Program-made: the position numbers and the translations under genes | The notes under the pieces: model-generated | Told to the model about the DNA's origin: nothing | The model's database searches: none | What the model saw: only the letters and a program-made list of their open reading frames with translations | Shown: piece after piece, positions 26,187 to 34,982 of the stretch | Position numbering within the stretch: position 1 is the stretch's first letter | Layout: every line of letters begins with the position of its first letter | Origin: JAABRU01 sp050180235 | GTDB taxonomy: Bacteria; Desulfobacterota; Desulfobacteria; Desulfobacterales; Desulfococcaceae | Length of the DNA: 64,000 nucleotides | Direction of reading: 5' to 3' | Assembly: GCA_050180235.1 (NCBI GenBank) | Contig: JBFXEJ010000001.1 | Coordinates: 62,001 to 126,000, forward strand

Positions 26187-26300
26187 GTACCATCAAATTT
26201 TCTGAGTAATGGTATAAGTGGTCTGTCAAAAAAGTTCTTTCACATATTTTGTATCGTTGGGGCGGCATCCTGCCGACCGAACCGGCACAATTGACCAATA

Positions 26301-26945
26301 TCATTCCAGCAGCACAGCCCGAACCGGTGAGGCTTCTCCTTTTTTTATTCTCAGGGGAAAACAGAAAAGGGTGTAATTTCCCGGCGGAACATCCCTCAGA
26401 TTGATACCTTCCAGAATGAGAATGTCATTTCCCAGCAGTTTTCTGTGAACAGGACAGTCTTCATCCCCGTATTTTTCAATGGAAATATAATCAATGCCTG
26501 CCAGACGGATCTTTTTTTCAATACAGATATTTGCTGCTTCCGGTGACAGATGCACATAATTTTCAGAAAATATCCTGCTGACACACAGACCGCCTGCAGA
26601 ATTGGATGTTTTGAAAAGAAGCGCAGAACCGGGGGAAATGTCCAAATGCGCTATGTCACCGGCTTTGACTGATATGCTGTCTTTGATTTCCGCAACCTGC
26701 GCAGGAAGGATAAAATCACTGACTGCATAATCATCCAAAGTTTTTCCGCCCGGTATAAAATGGGACGGCATATCAATATGCGTACCGGAATGTGCGCTCA
26801 GGCCCAGCCCGGAAAGCTCAAAGGGACTGTCTGCACCAATCCGGCAGATGATTTCTCTGCGGAAAGGCGGATCGCCCGGCCAATCCGGAGACTGTTCCCC
26901 AAGAATCACGCTGATGTCATATATATTTTGATATGTTTTTTGCAT
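26301..26945 (-). CDS. Cyclase-family hydrolase (kynurenine formamidase-like)
   Basis: 214 residues. The metal-binding signature HSGTHIDMPSHF (about 61-72) is the HxGTHxDxPxHF motif of the cyclase/kynurenine-formamidase family of Zn/Mn hydrolases. A further GIDYISIEKYGDEDCPVHRKLL segment is typical. Substrate cannot be predicted, as family members hydrolyse N-formylkynurenine, isatin or cyclic amides; no tryptophan-catabolism gene is adjacent. AGGAGA precedes the ATG. Divergent from pabA. Confidence 0.88.
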   Translation of the reverse strand: MQKTYQNIYDISVILGEQSPDWPGDPPFRREIICRIGADSPFELSGLGLSAHSGTHIDMPSHFIPGGKTLDDYAVSDFILPAQVAEIKDSISVKAGDIAHLDISPGSALLFKTSNSAGGLCVSRIFSENYVHLSPEAANICIEKKIRLAGIDYISIEKYGDEDCPVHRKLLGNDILILEGINLRDVPPGNYTLFCFPLRIKKGEASPVRAVLLE

Positions 26946-27280
26946 CAGACATCTCCTTAAATGATGATGTTTTTAATCTGCCACAAAGACGCAAAGGCAC
27001 AAAGTCTCAAAAAGTTTGATATGCAATTATTTTTCAGATTTCATATAAAGCAATCCTGACAATGCGCGATAAAGAAAAGAATAAGACAAATCCTTTCCCA
27101 ATGGAAGACCTGTAAATATTTTCATTGGCAGTTCACATACAAATCTTTTTCTTGACCAAATATCTTTTTTGGATTATTCGGAATAAAAAAACCGATCAGG
27201 AAAAAATTTTCTGAGTTATGAAACAGGCAAAGCCACCCAGACTCACTGGGTGGCTTTTTTTATTTTTGGGGGGACTTTAA
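26946..27280. other. Divergent intergenic region upstream of pabA
   Basis: Carries a dispersed repeat (near 26975-27010, complement of the one near 15800), an AT-rich stretch with TTGACC at 27152 as a possible -35, and an intrinsic terminator just before pabA. Confidence 0.6.
27229..27267 (+). terminator. Intrinsic terminator in the pabA leader
   Basis: AAAGCCACCCA / TGGGTGGCTTT (11-bp perfect stem, seven-base loop) followed by TTTTATTTTT. It ends 13 bases before the pabA start and points towards pabA on the same strand, so it would either end a short leader RNA or act as an attenuator. No upstream plus-strand gene needs it. Confidence 0.8.
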
Positions 27281-27895
27281 ATGAAAAAAATGGCTGACAC
27301 ACTTCTTGTTATTGATAATTACGATTCTTTCACGTATAATCTGGTTCAGATGTTCCGTCAGTATGAACTTGACATCCGGGTCTGCCGCAGTGATAAGATC
27401 AGTCTGGAAGAGACAGATGAGTTCAGTCCCGACTATATTCTTATCAGTCCGGGGCCGAAGGATCCTGCACATGCAGGCATTTCCATTCCCATAATTCAGG
27501 CTTTTTACAGAAAAACACCCATTATGGGCGTATGTCTGGGAATGCAGTGCATAAATGAGGCTTTTGGCGGGAAAACCGTGCGCGCACCGGTTCCCATGCA
27601 CGGGAAAACCAGTCAGATCATGCACAGGAACGAGGGATTGTTTGCTTCAGTGAATTCCCCTTTCCTTGCGGCCCGTTATCATTCTCTGGCAGTGCAACTG
27701 CGGGGGAACGGAGAACTGACTGCCACTGCCTTCAGCACGGATGGCGTTATTATGGGACTTTCCCATACCAAATATCCCCTTCACGGAGTGCAGTTCCATC
27801 CGGAAAGTTTTCTGACAGAACACGGATTTGTGATGGTGGAAAATTTTCTGAAACTCGGACCGCTCAGGAGCAGATTTGCCTATGGAAGAAATTAA
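27281..27895 (+). CDS. pabA: Aminodeoxychorismate/anthranilate synthase glutaminase component
   Basis: Class I glutamine amidotransferase that delivers ammonia from glutamine to chorismate. Catalytic triad: Cys in GVCLGMQ, His and Glu in HGVQFHPES. The oxyanion-hole motif ISPGPKDP is present. 204 residues, normal. Its partner gene, the pabB-pabC fusion, overlaps by 14 bases, which points to folate (p-aminobenzoate) rather than tryptophan synthesis. GGGGGGA lies upstream of ATG 27281. Confidence 0.92.
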   Translation: MKKMADTLLVIDNYDSFTYNLVQMFRQYELDIRVCRSDKISLEETDEFSPDYILISPGPKDPAHAGISIPIIQAFYRKTPIMGVCLGMQCINEAFGGKTVRAPVPMHGKTSQIMHRNEGLFASVNSPFLAARYHSLAVQLRGNGELTATAFSTDGVIMGLSHTKYPLHGVQFHPESFLTEHGFVMVENFLKLGPLRSRFAYGRN

Positions 27896-30146
27896 AAGAA
27901 TTGCGGGAGAACTTACAGGGGTTCATACCGAACCCTTCATTCTAAGCGAACCCGTCATTGATCTGGCCTCCAGATTTGCACATATGCCCGGAACTGTGCT
28001 GCTTATGAGCGGAGGGGAATCAGACTGCGCCCGCTGTCATATTCTGGGCATCATGCCCTGGCTGAGTTTTTCCGGACGGGGGAACAAAATGCTGTTGGAA
28101 ACCCCGCACACATCACTCCGCTTCAGTGCAGATCCTTTTGACACCCTTCGCGGAATTCTGCAAACCTTTGATCTGAAACATGGGGATTTCCCCGCGCCCA
28201 TAGCCTCAGGACTCATGGGGTATCTGGCCTATGATCTGAAAGATGTTCTGGAAAAACTGCCCCGGACATCAGTGGATGATCTCTGTCTGCCCCATATCCG
28301 CTTTTATGCGCCATCTCTTGTGCTGATTCAGGATATAACGGACAGTACAGCGCGAATCTGCATACCGGAATTTGCCGGAAAGGATTCTGTAGAGAAAACG
28401 CTGGATGAGTTCCGTCAGATGCTCAGCAGCCCATGTCCCGAACCCAAACCCTTCAGCGGAGATACTACAGGTTTTCAGTCTGATTTCACCAGATCCCGTT
28501 ATATGGAGGCCATCGGGCAGATCCGGGAATACATTGCAGCCGGTCATGTGTATCAGGTCAATATGTCCCAGCGTTTCCGCATGGGTTTCTCCGGGGATAC
28601 CTTCACGCTGTTCCGGGAGCTTTGGGCAGCCAATCCCGCTCCTTTTTTCGCATATATCAACGCAGGTGATCATCAGATTGTCTCCACATCACCGGAGCGG
28701 TTTATTCTTCAGAAAGGCAGGCAGGTGGAAACCCGGCCCATCAAGGGAACCAGGCCCAGGGGAAAAACACAGGAGGAAGATGAAAAACTGGCACGGGAAC
28801 TTCTGGAATCTCCCAAAGACGATGCAGAACTTTCCATGATTGTGGATCTGCTGCGCAATGACATCGGAAAGGTCTGTAGACCGGGATCGGTTCGTGTGAC
28901 TGAACACAAACATCTGGAAAAATATAAAAATGTATTTCATCTGGTATCTGTGGCAGAGGGCGAACTGGATGCGGACAAAGACAGCACGGATCTGATCCGG
29001 GCCGCATTTCCCGGAGGCTCCATCACCGGATGCCCAAAAATCCGGTCTATGGAAATCATTGATGAAATGGAACCCCGGCGCAGGCACATTTATACCGGTT
29101 CCATAGGATACATCAGTTTTCACGATACCATGGATCTTTCCATTGCCATCCGCACAGCAACAGTTTATCATGGAAATATCATTTTTCCCGTAGGCGGAGG
29201 AATTGTTTTTGATTCTGATCCTGCGGATGAATATGAGGAAACCCTTCACAAAGGACAGACTCTGATGACTGTATTCAGCGGAAAGAAAAAAAAATCTGAG
29301 AAAATTCCCGCAGCCAAACCCGAAGCCCATGTCTGGATCAACGGACTTATCAGGTCTGTTAAAGACGCTGTGATTCCTGTATCCCATCCGGGTTTTCAGT
29401 ACGGATACGGTTTTTTTGAAACCATCCGTGCAGAAAAAGGTGTATGCCGGTATCTGGACGAGCATATGCAGCGATTTGTGCGGACATGGAAGGAATTTCT
29501 TCCCGGAGAACCGCCTGATCTGAGCTGGGATGAGATCATCCGGCAGGTGCTTGAGGCCAGCGGTCTGGAAAATACCGTGGCCGCAGTCAAAATCATTGCT
29601 GCCAAAGGCGACCGGAATATTCCCCCTTACAATCACACCCTGCTGGTGCAGGCTCGCTCCTATACACACCGTCTTGCAGAAAAAAAGACAAACGGCCTGA
29701 AACTGCTGATCTATCCCCATCCCAGGCAGAGCCCTCTGGCAGATTACAAAACTTTGAATTATCTCTATTATATCCGTGCCGGTGAATGGGCCGCGGAGCA
29801 GGGGGCGGATGAGGCTCTGATCCTGAATCCGGACGGAAGCATATCAGAAAGCAATTCGGCCAATATTCTGCTGATTATGGGAGATCATACTGTGATTATT
29901 CCGGATTCTCCCCATGTGCTGCCCGGTATTATGGAACGGGAGGTCTGTGAATGGTTTACCCGCAAAGGCTGGCAGGTGGTCAGAAAATCTGTCACTCCGG
30001 ACGGGTTAATCAAAGCCAATCAGGTTCTGCTGACCAATTCTCTTATGGGCGCGGTTCCGGTTCTCAGTCTTGATGGCTGTTCTGTGGGAAGCTCTGCCTC
30101 TGAACCTTCGGATTTGTGGGAAGCCATCAACCTGCAGGTGCTATGA
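27882..30146 (+). CDS. pabBC: Aminodeoxychorismate synthase component I fused to aminodeoxychorismate lyase
   Basis: A fusion of PabB (about residues 1-470) and PabC (about 480-754). PabB landmarks: the VYQVNMSQRF substrate strand, ETRPIKGTRPRG, and FPGGSITGCPKIRSMEIIDEMEP with the Mg/chorismate-binding residues. PabC, a PLP class IV enzyme, shows GFQYGYGFFETIR, the PLP lysine in DYKTLNYL, and EALILNPDGSISESNSANI. Together with PabA it makes p-aminobenzoate from chorismate. ATG 27882 is chosen over TTG 27876 because CAGGAG lies 11 bases upstream. Cytoplasmic. Confidence 0.93.
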   Translation: MEEIKRIAGELTGVHTEPFILSEPVIDLASRFAHMPGTVLLMSGGESDCARCHILGIMPWLSFSGRGNKMLLETPHTSLRFSADPFDTLRGILQTFDLKHGDFPAPIASGLMGYLAYDLKDVLEKLPRTSVDDLCLPHIRFYAPSLVLIQDITDSTARICIPEFAGKDSVEKTLDEFRQMLSSPCPEPKPFSGDTTGFQSDFTRSRYMEAIGQIREYIAAGHVYQVNMSQRFRMGFSGDTFTLFRELWAANPAPFFAYINAGDHQIVSTSPERFILQKGRQVETRPIKGTRPRGKTQEEDEKLARELLESPKDDAELSMIVDLLRNDIGKVCRPGSVRVTEHKHLEKYKNVFHLVSVAEGELDADKDSTDLIRAAFPGGSITGCPKIRSMEIIDEMEPRRRHIYTGSIGYISFHDTMDLSIAIRTATVYHGNIIFPVGGGIVFDSDPADEYEETLHKGQTLMTVFSGKKKKSEKIPAAKPEAHVWINGLIRSVKDAVIPVSHPGFQYGYGFFETIRAEKGVCRYLDEHMQRFVRTWKEFLPGEPPDLSWDEIIRQVLEASGLENTVAAVKIIAAKGDRNIPPYNHTLLVQARSYTHRLAEKKTNGLKLLIYPHPRQSPLADYKTLNYLYYIRAGEWAAEQGADEALILNPDGSISESNSANILLIMGDHTVIIPDSPHVLPGIMEREVCEWFTRKGWQVVRKSVTPDGLIKANQVLLTNSLMGAVPVLSLDGCSVGSSASEPSDLWEAINLQVL

Positions 30147-30181
30147 CTCTGCCATGCGGGCTGTGAAAGGATATTCTGTTA

Positions 30182-30296
30182 TAAGTAGGTCAACGAAAGT
30201 TTTTGGGTATAAAAAAACGGAATTCACCCTCCCCCTGCCCCTCCCTCAAGGGAGGGGAGAAAATTTTATACCCGAAAATTTATGGAACCCTACTTA
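30182..30296. repeat. Inverted repeat after pabBC
   Basis: TTTTTGGGTATAAAA near 30200 and TTTTATACCCGAAAA near 30264 are near-perfect complements around a CCCCTCCCTCAAGGGAGGGG palindrome (30239-30258). Non-coding. Confidence 0.6.
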
Positions 30297-30397
30297 CCAA
30301 TTCGCCATTGATCTGATGCAATATGCACCTGTGCATGATTTGACAACTTTTCAGAAGTTGTCAAATCTGATCGGATCAAATCAGCGGAGAACCGAAC
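30295..30397. repeat. Family 2 element, copy b, with central hairpin
   Basis: Left TACCAATTCGCCATTGATC and right GATCAAATCAGCGGAGAACC resemble the family 2 ends. Inside is a perfect 13-bp stem (GATTTGACAACTT, loop TTCAG) at 30337-30367. Confidence 0.6.
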
Positions 30398-30427
30398 CCA
30401 AAAAAAAGACAGAAAGGTAAAATAACA

Positions 30428-31567
30428 ATGTATGCAATCAGATTTTTTTCACTTCTTGCAATATGTCTGTTTTACTCAGGATGCGCGGGACTGCATAAGA
30501 TTCCGGATACAGATGATGCAAAACAGTCTGCTGTAATCACGGAAAAGGAAGCCGGGACAGATGCTGAGGATGAAAAAGGCATTACAGCGCTGATGCAGGC
30601 AGCCAGCGCAAATCAGACGGAAATCATTGCCAGTCTGCTGGAACAGGGTGCTGATCCGGAAGAAAAGGACAGAGAGGGAAAAACCGCCATAATGCACGCA
30701 TTTGAAAGCGGAAATTTTGCTTCATTCAAACTTCTGCTGGAAAAAGGTGCTGTTTTCAAAACAGATGACATTTCTGTGAAAAATACGCACAAAAAAAAGC
30801 GGTTTGCCGATTTGGTGGCAGAATACCGCATGTACCAAAACATCATCCGCTCAGGAGAGAAAACACCGGTTCAGAACTTTGAAGCATTTTTTTCACAGTT
30901 TCCCAAAGGATATTATGCCTCTGAAGTTCAGGCCGTGTTTGAAGCAATGTTGCAGAAGGATTTCAGCAGCATTGGGAAGCCGCCTGATCCTGACAGACTG
31001 CTTGAGTTTACTGAAAAATATTCAGGCATGGGAAAACACTGTTATCTGATAACAGCAGATTCCCTTAATATCCGGAAAAGCGGTTCTGTATCCGGCAAAC
31101 GTACAGGAAATTATCAGAGCGGGGATCGTGTCTGTGCTTTGGAAGAAAATACGGACTGGATACGGACTGACCGGGGATGGATCAGCAAAAAATACACCAG
31201 ACAGATTCCCGTTAATATCCCCAAACTGCAGTCTTATCTGGACAAAGCCGCTGAAATGGCAGAGTCAGATTCTCCGCCATCTTCCCAAATCCCCCAAAAA
31301 ACTGTCCAATCCCCGAAAAATATAACTGATCCCCTACAGGAAAAAGAGGAAAACACTGTCTCAGGGCAGGAAAAAATTTTTCCCCGGACTGAAGAAAACC
31401 GTGTCAGCGATTTTTCAACTGTCCGCAGTGAACTGGACGCTATTCTCAGCAATCCGGAACTGAAAACTTTGGAAGATTTTATCCGTAAATACAAAGACAG
31501 CCCTGCGTACCGTTCTCTGGTGGAGTCTGCCAGGGGAAAATACAAAGAACTGCTGCTGGCGCAGTGA
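30428..31567 (+). CDS. Lipoprotein with ankyrin repeats and SH3-like domain
   Basis: 379 residues. Lipobox YSGC (Cys at about 19) suggests attachment to a membrane facing the periplasm. Two ankyrin repeats (about 48-115; EKGITALMQAASANQTEIIASLLEQGADPEEKDREGKTAIMHA…) are followed by a helical region and a bacterial SH3 domain (about 203-257; ITADSLNIRKSGSVSGKRTGNYQSGDRV…WGWISKKY type). The C-terminus is Gln/Pro/Ser-rich, then helical. The domain set suggests a scaffold or cell-wall-associated protein; its actual role is unknown. Confidence 0.82.
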   Translation: MYAIRFFSLLAICLFYSGCAGLHKIPDTDDAKQSAVITEKEAGTDAEDEKGITALMQAASANQTEIIASLLEQGADPEEKDREGKTAIMHAFESGNFASFKLLLEKGAVFKTDDISVKNTHKKKRFADLVAEYRMYQNIIRSGEKTPVQNFEAFFSQFPKGYYASEVQAVFEAMLQKDFSSIGKPPDPDRLLEFTEKYSGMGKHCYLITADSLNIRKSGSVSGKRTGNYQSGDRVCALEENTDWIRTDRGWISKKYTRQIPVNIPKLQSYLDKAAEMAESDSPPSSQIPQKTVQSPKNITDPLQEKEENTVSGQEKIFPRTEENRVSDFSTVRSELDAILSNPELKTLEDFIRKYKDSPAYRSLVESARGKYKELLLAQ

Positions 31568-31765
31568 GAAAAAGTCCTTTCACATATTCTGCATCGTAGG
31601 GGAGGCATCCCTGCCGCCCCGGAAACCGGCAGGATGCCGGTTTTACTGTGTATTAAAAAATTCATCTGACAGAGCAATGAGCCTGTCCGTTTATTTCAGT
31701 TTGCCGCGAAGATGCAAAGATTGCCAATACCACTCTTAACCCACCAGATATCCGGAGGCTTCATT

Positions 31766-34012
31766 ATGAAAAAAAAACTGACAATCCATCCCCTGACAAT
31801 TTCCCTCATTGCAATTATTGCTGTTGTTTTTGTTTTTCTGCTGCAGATTCCCTTTCTGCACCGAATTGAACTGGAAACCCTTGATCTCCGGTTTCATTTC
31901 CGGGGAGAGAAAAATACGGGCGGCAATATAGTTCTGGCTGTCGTGGATGAAAAAAGCATCAGTGAACAGGGCAAATGGATCTGGCCCAGAGCCAAATTTG
32001 CTGATCTGATTACCCGGCTTTCTGATGCGGGTGCAAAGGTGATAGCATTTGATATCGGTTTTCTGGAAGCAGACAGAAATGATCAGAACATCATAGAAAC
32101 ACTTGAAAAAATGGGACAGCATCTGAAATCATCCGGCATTTTGCTTCCTGAGACAGAAAACTTCATGGAAAAACTGAAAAATGAGGCCAATCAGGACAGG
32201 ATACTCGCTGATGCCATCCGGAATGCAAAGGCAAAAATAGTTCTGGGCTATTTTTTCCATACCGGACTTTCCCCTTCTGAATATCCAGAGGAAGAAGATT
32301 TCATCATTCAGCAGGAAAATATTGCAGGATCAGAATACAAAATCAGAAAAATATCCGCTGATTTTAAGGGCGGCCACATGATTGAAGGAATTCTGCCCCA
32401 GTCCAATATCAAAATTATTTCAGAATCATCCCGGTATTCCGGTCATTTCAACATGGAACCGGATCAGGATGGCGTTATACGCTTCATTCCCCTTGCAGTC
32501 AGATTCAGGGATAATTTTTACGCGCCTTTGTCTCTGATGACTGCGGGTGCGTGGCTGGATGCTCCCGCGGGAATATCTGCTGACAGCAGCGGTGTCCGGT
32601 CTGTAAGGGTTGGCACTACGTCAGTTCCCACAGACAGCGAGGGAAGAATGTTCATCAATTACAGGGGGGGTGAAGGCACATTTCCCCATATTTCTGTAAC
32701 AGATATTCTGCATGACCGTGTTCCGCCTGAAATGTTCCGGGATAAAATCGTCATGGTCGGAGTAACGGCCATCGGCATATACGATATGCGGGTGGTTCCT
32801 TTTGAAAATATCTTTCCCGGACTTGAAATACACGCCAATGCGGTGGACAATATTCTTACAAAGGATTTTCTGAAAAAACCTTATTGGATCCCTCTGTTTG
32901 ATATTGCAGGGATTGTCTTTTCCGGGCTGCTGCTGGGAATACTGCTTCCCCGGATGGGAGTTGGCGCGGGCACTGTCACTGCTTCTGCTCTGTTTTCCGG
33001 ATATATCATGCTGGCACAATATATGTTTTCCGCTTCGGGTCTGATTATAACCCTGATCTATCCGCTTTCGGTCATGCTGATATTGTACACAGGCATAACC
33101 GTATACCGTTTTTTCATGGAATCCCGGCAGAAAAAATTTATCAGAGATGCTTTTTCCCAGTATCTGGCTCCTTCTGTGGTCAGAAAACTCATTGAATCAC
33201 CGGAAAATCTGCAACTTGGCGGGGAAGAGCGTCATATCACAGCATTTTTTTCAGATGTGCAGGGTTTTACCAGCATTTCCGAAAAACTGAGTCCCCCGGA
33301 AATCCGGGATCTGCTCAATGAATTTCTTACGGAAATGACAGACATTATCCTGAAATATGAAGGCACTGTGGACAAATTTGAGGGGGATGCCATCATCGCG
33401 TTTTTCGGCGCTCCCAATCAGCTTGAAAACCACGCAGAAGTGGCCTGCAGAGCCGGTATTGACATGCAGAAACGCCTCGCTGTTCTCCGGAAAAAATGGA
33501 GAGAGGATCAGAGACCGGAACTGAAAATGCGCATCGGCATGAATACAGGTATGGCTGTGGTGGGAAATATGGGATCTAAAAACCGTATGGATTACACAAT
33601 GATCGGAGATACAGTCAACACTGCGGCCCGGCTGGAGGGAATGAACAAGGTGTATGGCACTTACACACTTATCAGTCAGTTTACATACAGCGGAGCGGGC
33701 GAGGAAATTCTGACCAGGGAACTGGATATGGTCAGTCTGGTGGGGAAAAAAGAGGCGCTGAGAGTTTATGAAGTGCTGGGATATACGGAAGATGCTGATG
33801 AAAACCTGAAAAAAACACTGGCTTTTTATGCAGACGGTCTTGCAGCCTACCGGGCAATGAAATGGGACTCTGCAATTGAATATTTTGAAAATGCCCTGAA
33901 GCTGAGACCGGATGATGTTCCGGGCCGGACCATGCTTGAACGCTGCAGAAATTTCCGTGAAAATCCGCCTGATGCCAACTGGGGCGGAATTTATGCGGCT
34001 TTGAGCAAATAA
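31766..34012 (+). CDS. CHASE2-domain class III nucleotide cyclase with C-terminal TPR
   Basis: 748 residues from ATG 31766, with GGAGG eight bases upstream. One membrane helix (about 10-30) is followed by an extracytoplasmic CHASE2 sensor domain (about 35-345), then three membrane helices (about 372-460) and the cyclase domain (about 485-665). Metal-binding aspartates are in FSDVQGFTS and EGDAIIAFFG; the purine-lysine region is DKFEGD; IGDTVNTAARLEG carries the transition-state Asn and Arg. A TPR-like pair follows (about 685-740). It should make cAMP in response to an external signal; the residues favour adenylate over guanylate cyclase, but this is not certain. Confidence 0.93.
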   Translation: MKKKLTIHPLTISLIAIIAVVFVFLLQIPFLHRIELETLDLRFHFRGEKNTGGNIVLAVVDEKSISEQGKWIWPRAKFADLITRLSDAGAKVIAFDIGFLEADRNDQNIIETLEKMGQHLKSSGILLPETENFMEKLKNEANQDRILADAIRNAKAKIVLGYFFHTGLSPSEYPEEEDFIIQQENIAGSEYKIRKISADFKGGHMIEGILPQSNIKIISESSRYSGHFNMEPDQDGVIRFIPLAVRFRDNFYAPLSLMTAGAWLDAPAGISADSSGVRSVRVGTTSVPTDSEGRMFINYRGGEGTFPHISVTDILHDRVPPEMFRDKIVMVGVTAIGIYDMRVVPFENIFPGLEIHANAVDNILTKDFLKKPYWIPLFDIAGIVFSGLLLGILLPRMGVGAGTVTASALFSGYIMLAQYMFSASGLIITLIYPLSVMLILYTGITVYRFFMESRQKKFIRDAFSQYLAPSVVRKLIESPENLQLGGEERHITAFFSDVQGFTSISEKLSPPEIRDLLNEFLTEMTDIILKYEGTVDKFEGDAIIAFFGAPNQLENHAEVACRAGIDMQKRLAVLRKKWREDQRPELKMRIGMNTGMAVVGNMGSKNRMDYTMIGDTVNTAARLEGMNKVYGTYTLISQFTYSGAGEEILTRELDMVSLVGKKEALRVYEVLGYTEDADENLKKTLAFYADGLAAYRAMKWDSAIEYFENALKLRPDDVPGRTMLERCRNFRENPPDANWGGIYAALSK

Positions 34013-34117
34013 TGTGGCTCTCAGCAACTCCTCTTCTGAAATGTCAGCAGTGGGACTTTTCATGCTGATAAAATTATGCTGTACTGCTCCCGGTTTCCTG
34101 TCAATGCTAATTAAGAG

Positions 34118-34253
34118 CTGATGTTACGCAGCCTTTCCAAAAATCAGGCAGTTATTCTCTTTGACCGTCATTCCGGCAAAAGCCGGAATCCGGTATTTTC
34201 AACGGCTTCCGGATACCGGTTTTCGCCGGTATGACGATCCGGCGTAACATCAG
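34118..34253. repeat. 136-bp element with 12-bp perfect terminal inverted repeats
   Basis: CTGATGTTACGC at 34118-34129 and GCGTAACATCAG at 34242-34253. Inside are CCGGCAAAAGCCGG and GGCGAAAACCGG-like palindromes. MITE-like. Confidence 0.72.
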
Positions 34254-34464
34254 TTATCAGGTTGGCACTTTTTCAAAATACGATTCCCATTTCCGTCTTT
34301 TCTGCCAGGAAAGTCCTCGTTTCTCGTTCCCGCGTTTCGCGCCAATGCCATTAAGTTAAGGAATTTCCGGAGTGCCGAAATGAAGTGAAACGGAATTTTG
34401 GCCGGATTTTCCGGACTGTTTCAGTGTCCCAGACTTTCAGTCCGGGACTCCTTTGCCATTAAGT

Positions 34465-34604
34465 TAAGGCGATTTCCATGAAAAAATGTACCATCATTGC
34501 AGGGCGGGCACGGCTTTTTGTGCCCGCCGTTTCAGCAGGACGGCGGGCACAAAAAGCCGTGCCCACCTACTAAAAACGGTATAATCATTAATGGAAATCA
34601 CCTA
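34465..34604. repeat. 142-bp palindromic element, family 1, copy E
   Basis: TAAGGCGATTTCCATG at the left, AATGGAAATCACCTA at the right, with the GGGCACGGC hairpin core. Same orientation as copy A. Confidence 0.88.
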
Positions 34605-34982
34605 AGGAAAAGGCATTTCAGGGCTTTCCTGCATTGACGCGAAGCGTGTGAACGAGAATGCCATCCCCAGCGGGATTTGTTGACTTTTTGCAAAACCATC
34701 TGGTATGATGTGCCGGATATTCTGTTTTGGCACTTCCAGAATAAAATGCAAACAGGCAGGGAGGGCAAAAGCGCATTTCGGCAGGCTCAATAACAGGAGC
34801 GTTGCCCACCGTTCCGATGAAAAGAATTCGTAGGGCGGGTGAAGCGGAGCGTAACCCGCCGTTGGGATGCCGCAATTCCCCCGAAATGGCGGGTTCCGCT
34901 GCCGCTTCACCCACCCTGCAGAAATTGTTATGGATTTTGAACACATACATATTAATCAGGCAAAACAAAAAGGAGAAACACC

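Larger units (their letters stand above)
25160..26300. other. 1.1-kb gap with repeats and a riboswitch
   Basis: No protein gene is supported. In order: an AT-rich stretch that may hold the gspF promoter; a hairpin at 25553-25592; family 1 copy D (25630-25770); a c-di-GMP-I riboswitch with terminator (25880-25977); and a dispersed ACGAAT-rich inverted repeat (26117-26186). The frame at 25847-26098 overlaps the riboswitch and is not convincing. Confidence 0.7.
34013..34982. other. 970-bp repeat-filled intergenic region
   Basis: Contains CAGCAGTGGGACTTTTCATG (34046-34065; nearly repeated at about 43244), a 136-bp element with CTGATGTTACGC ends, a direct repeat TGCCATTAAGTTAAGG (about 34348 and 34455), family 1 copy E and a GTAGGGCGGGTGAAGCGG… inverted repeat (about 34829-34920). 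No gene is supported. Confidence 0.7.
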
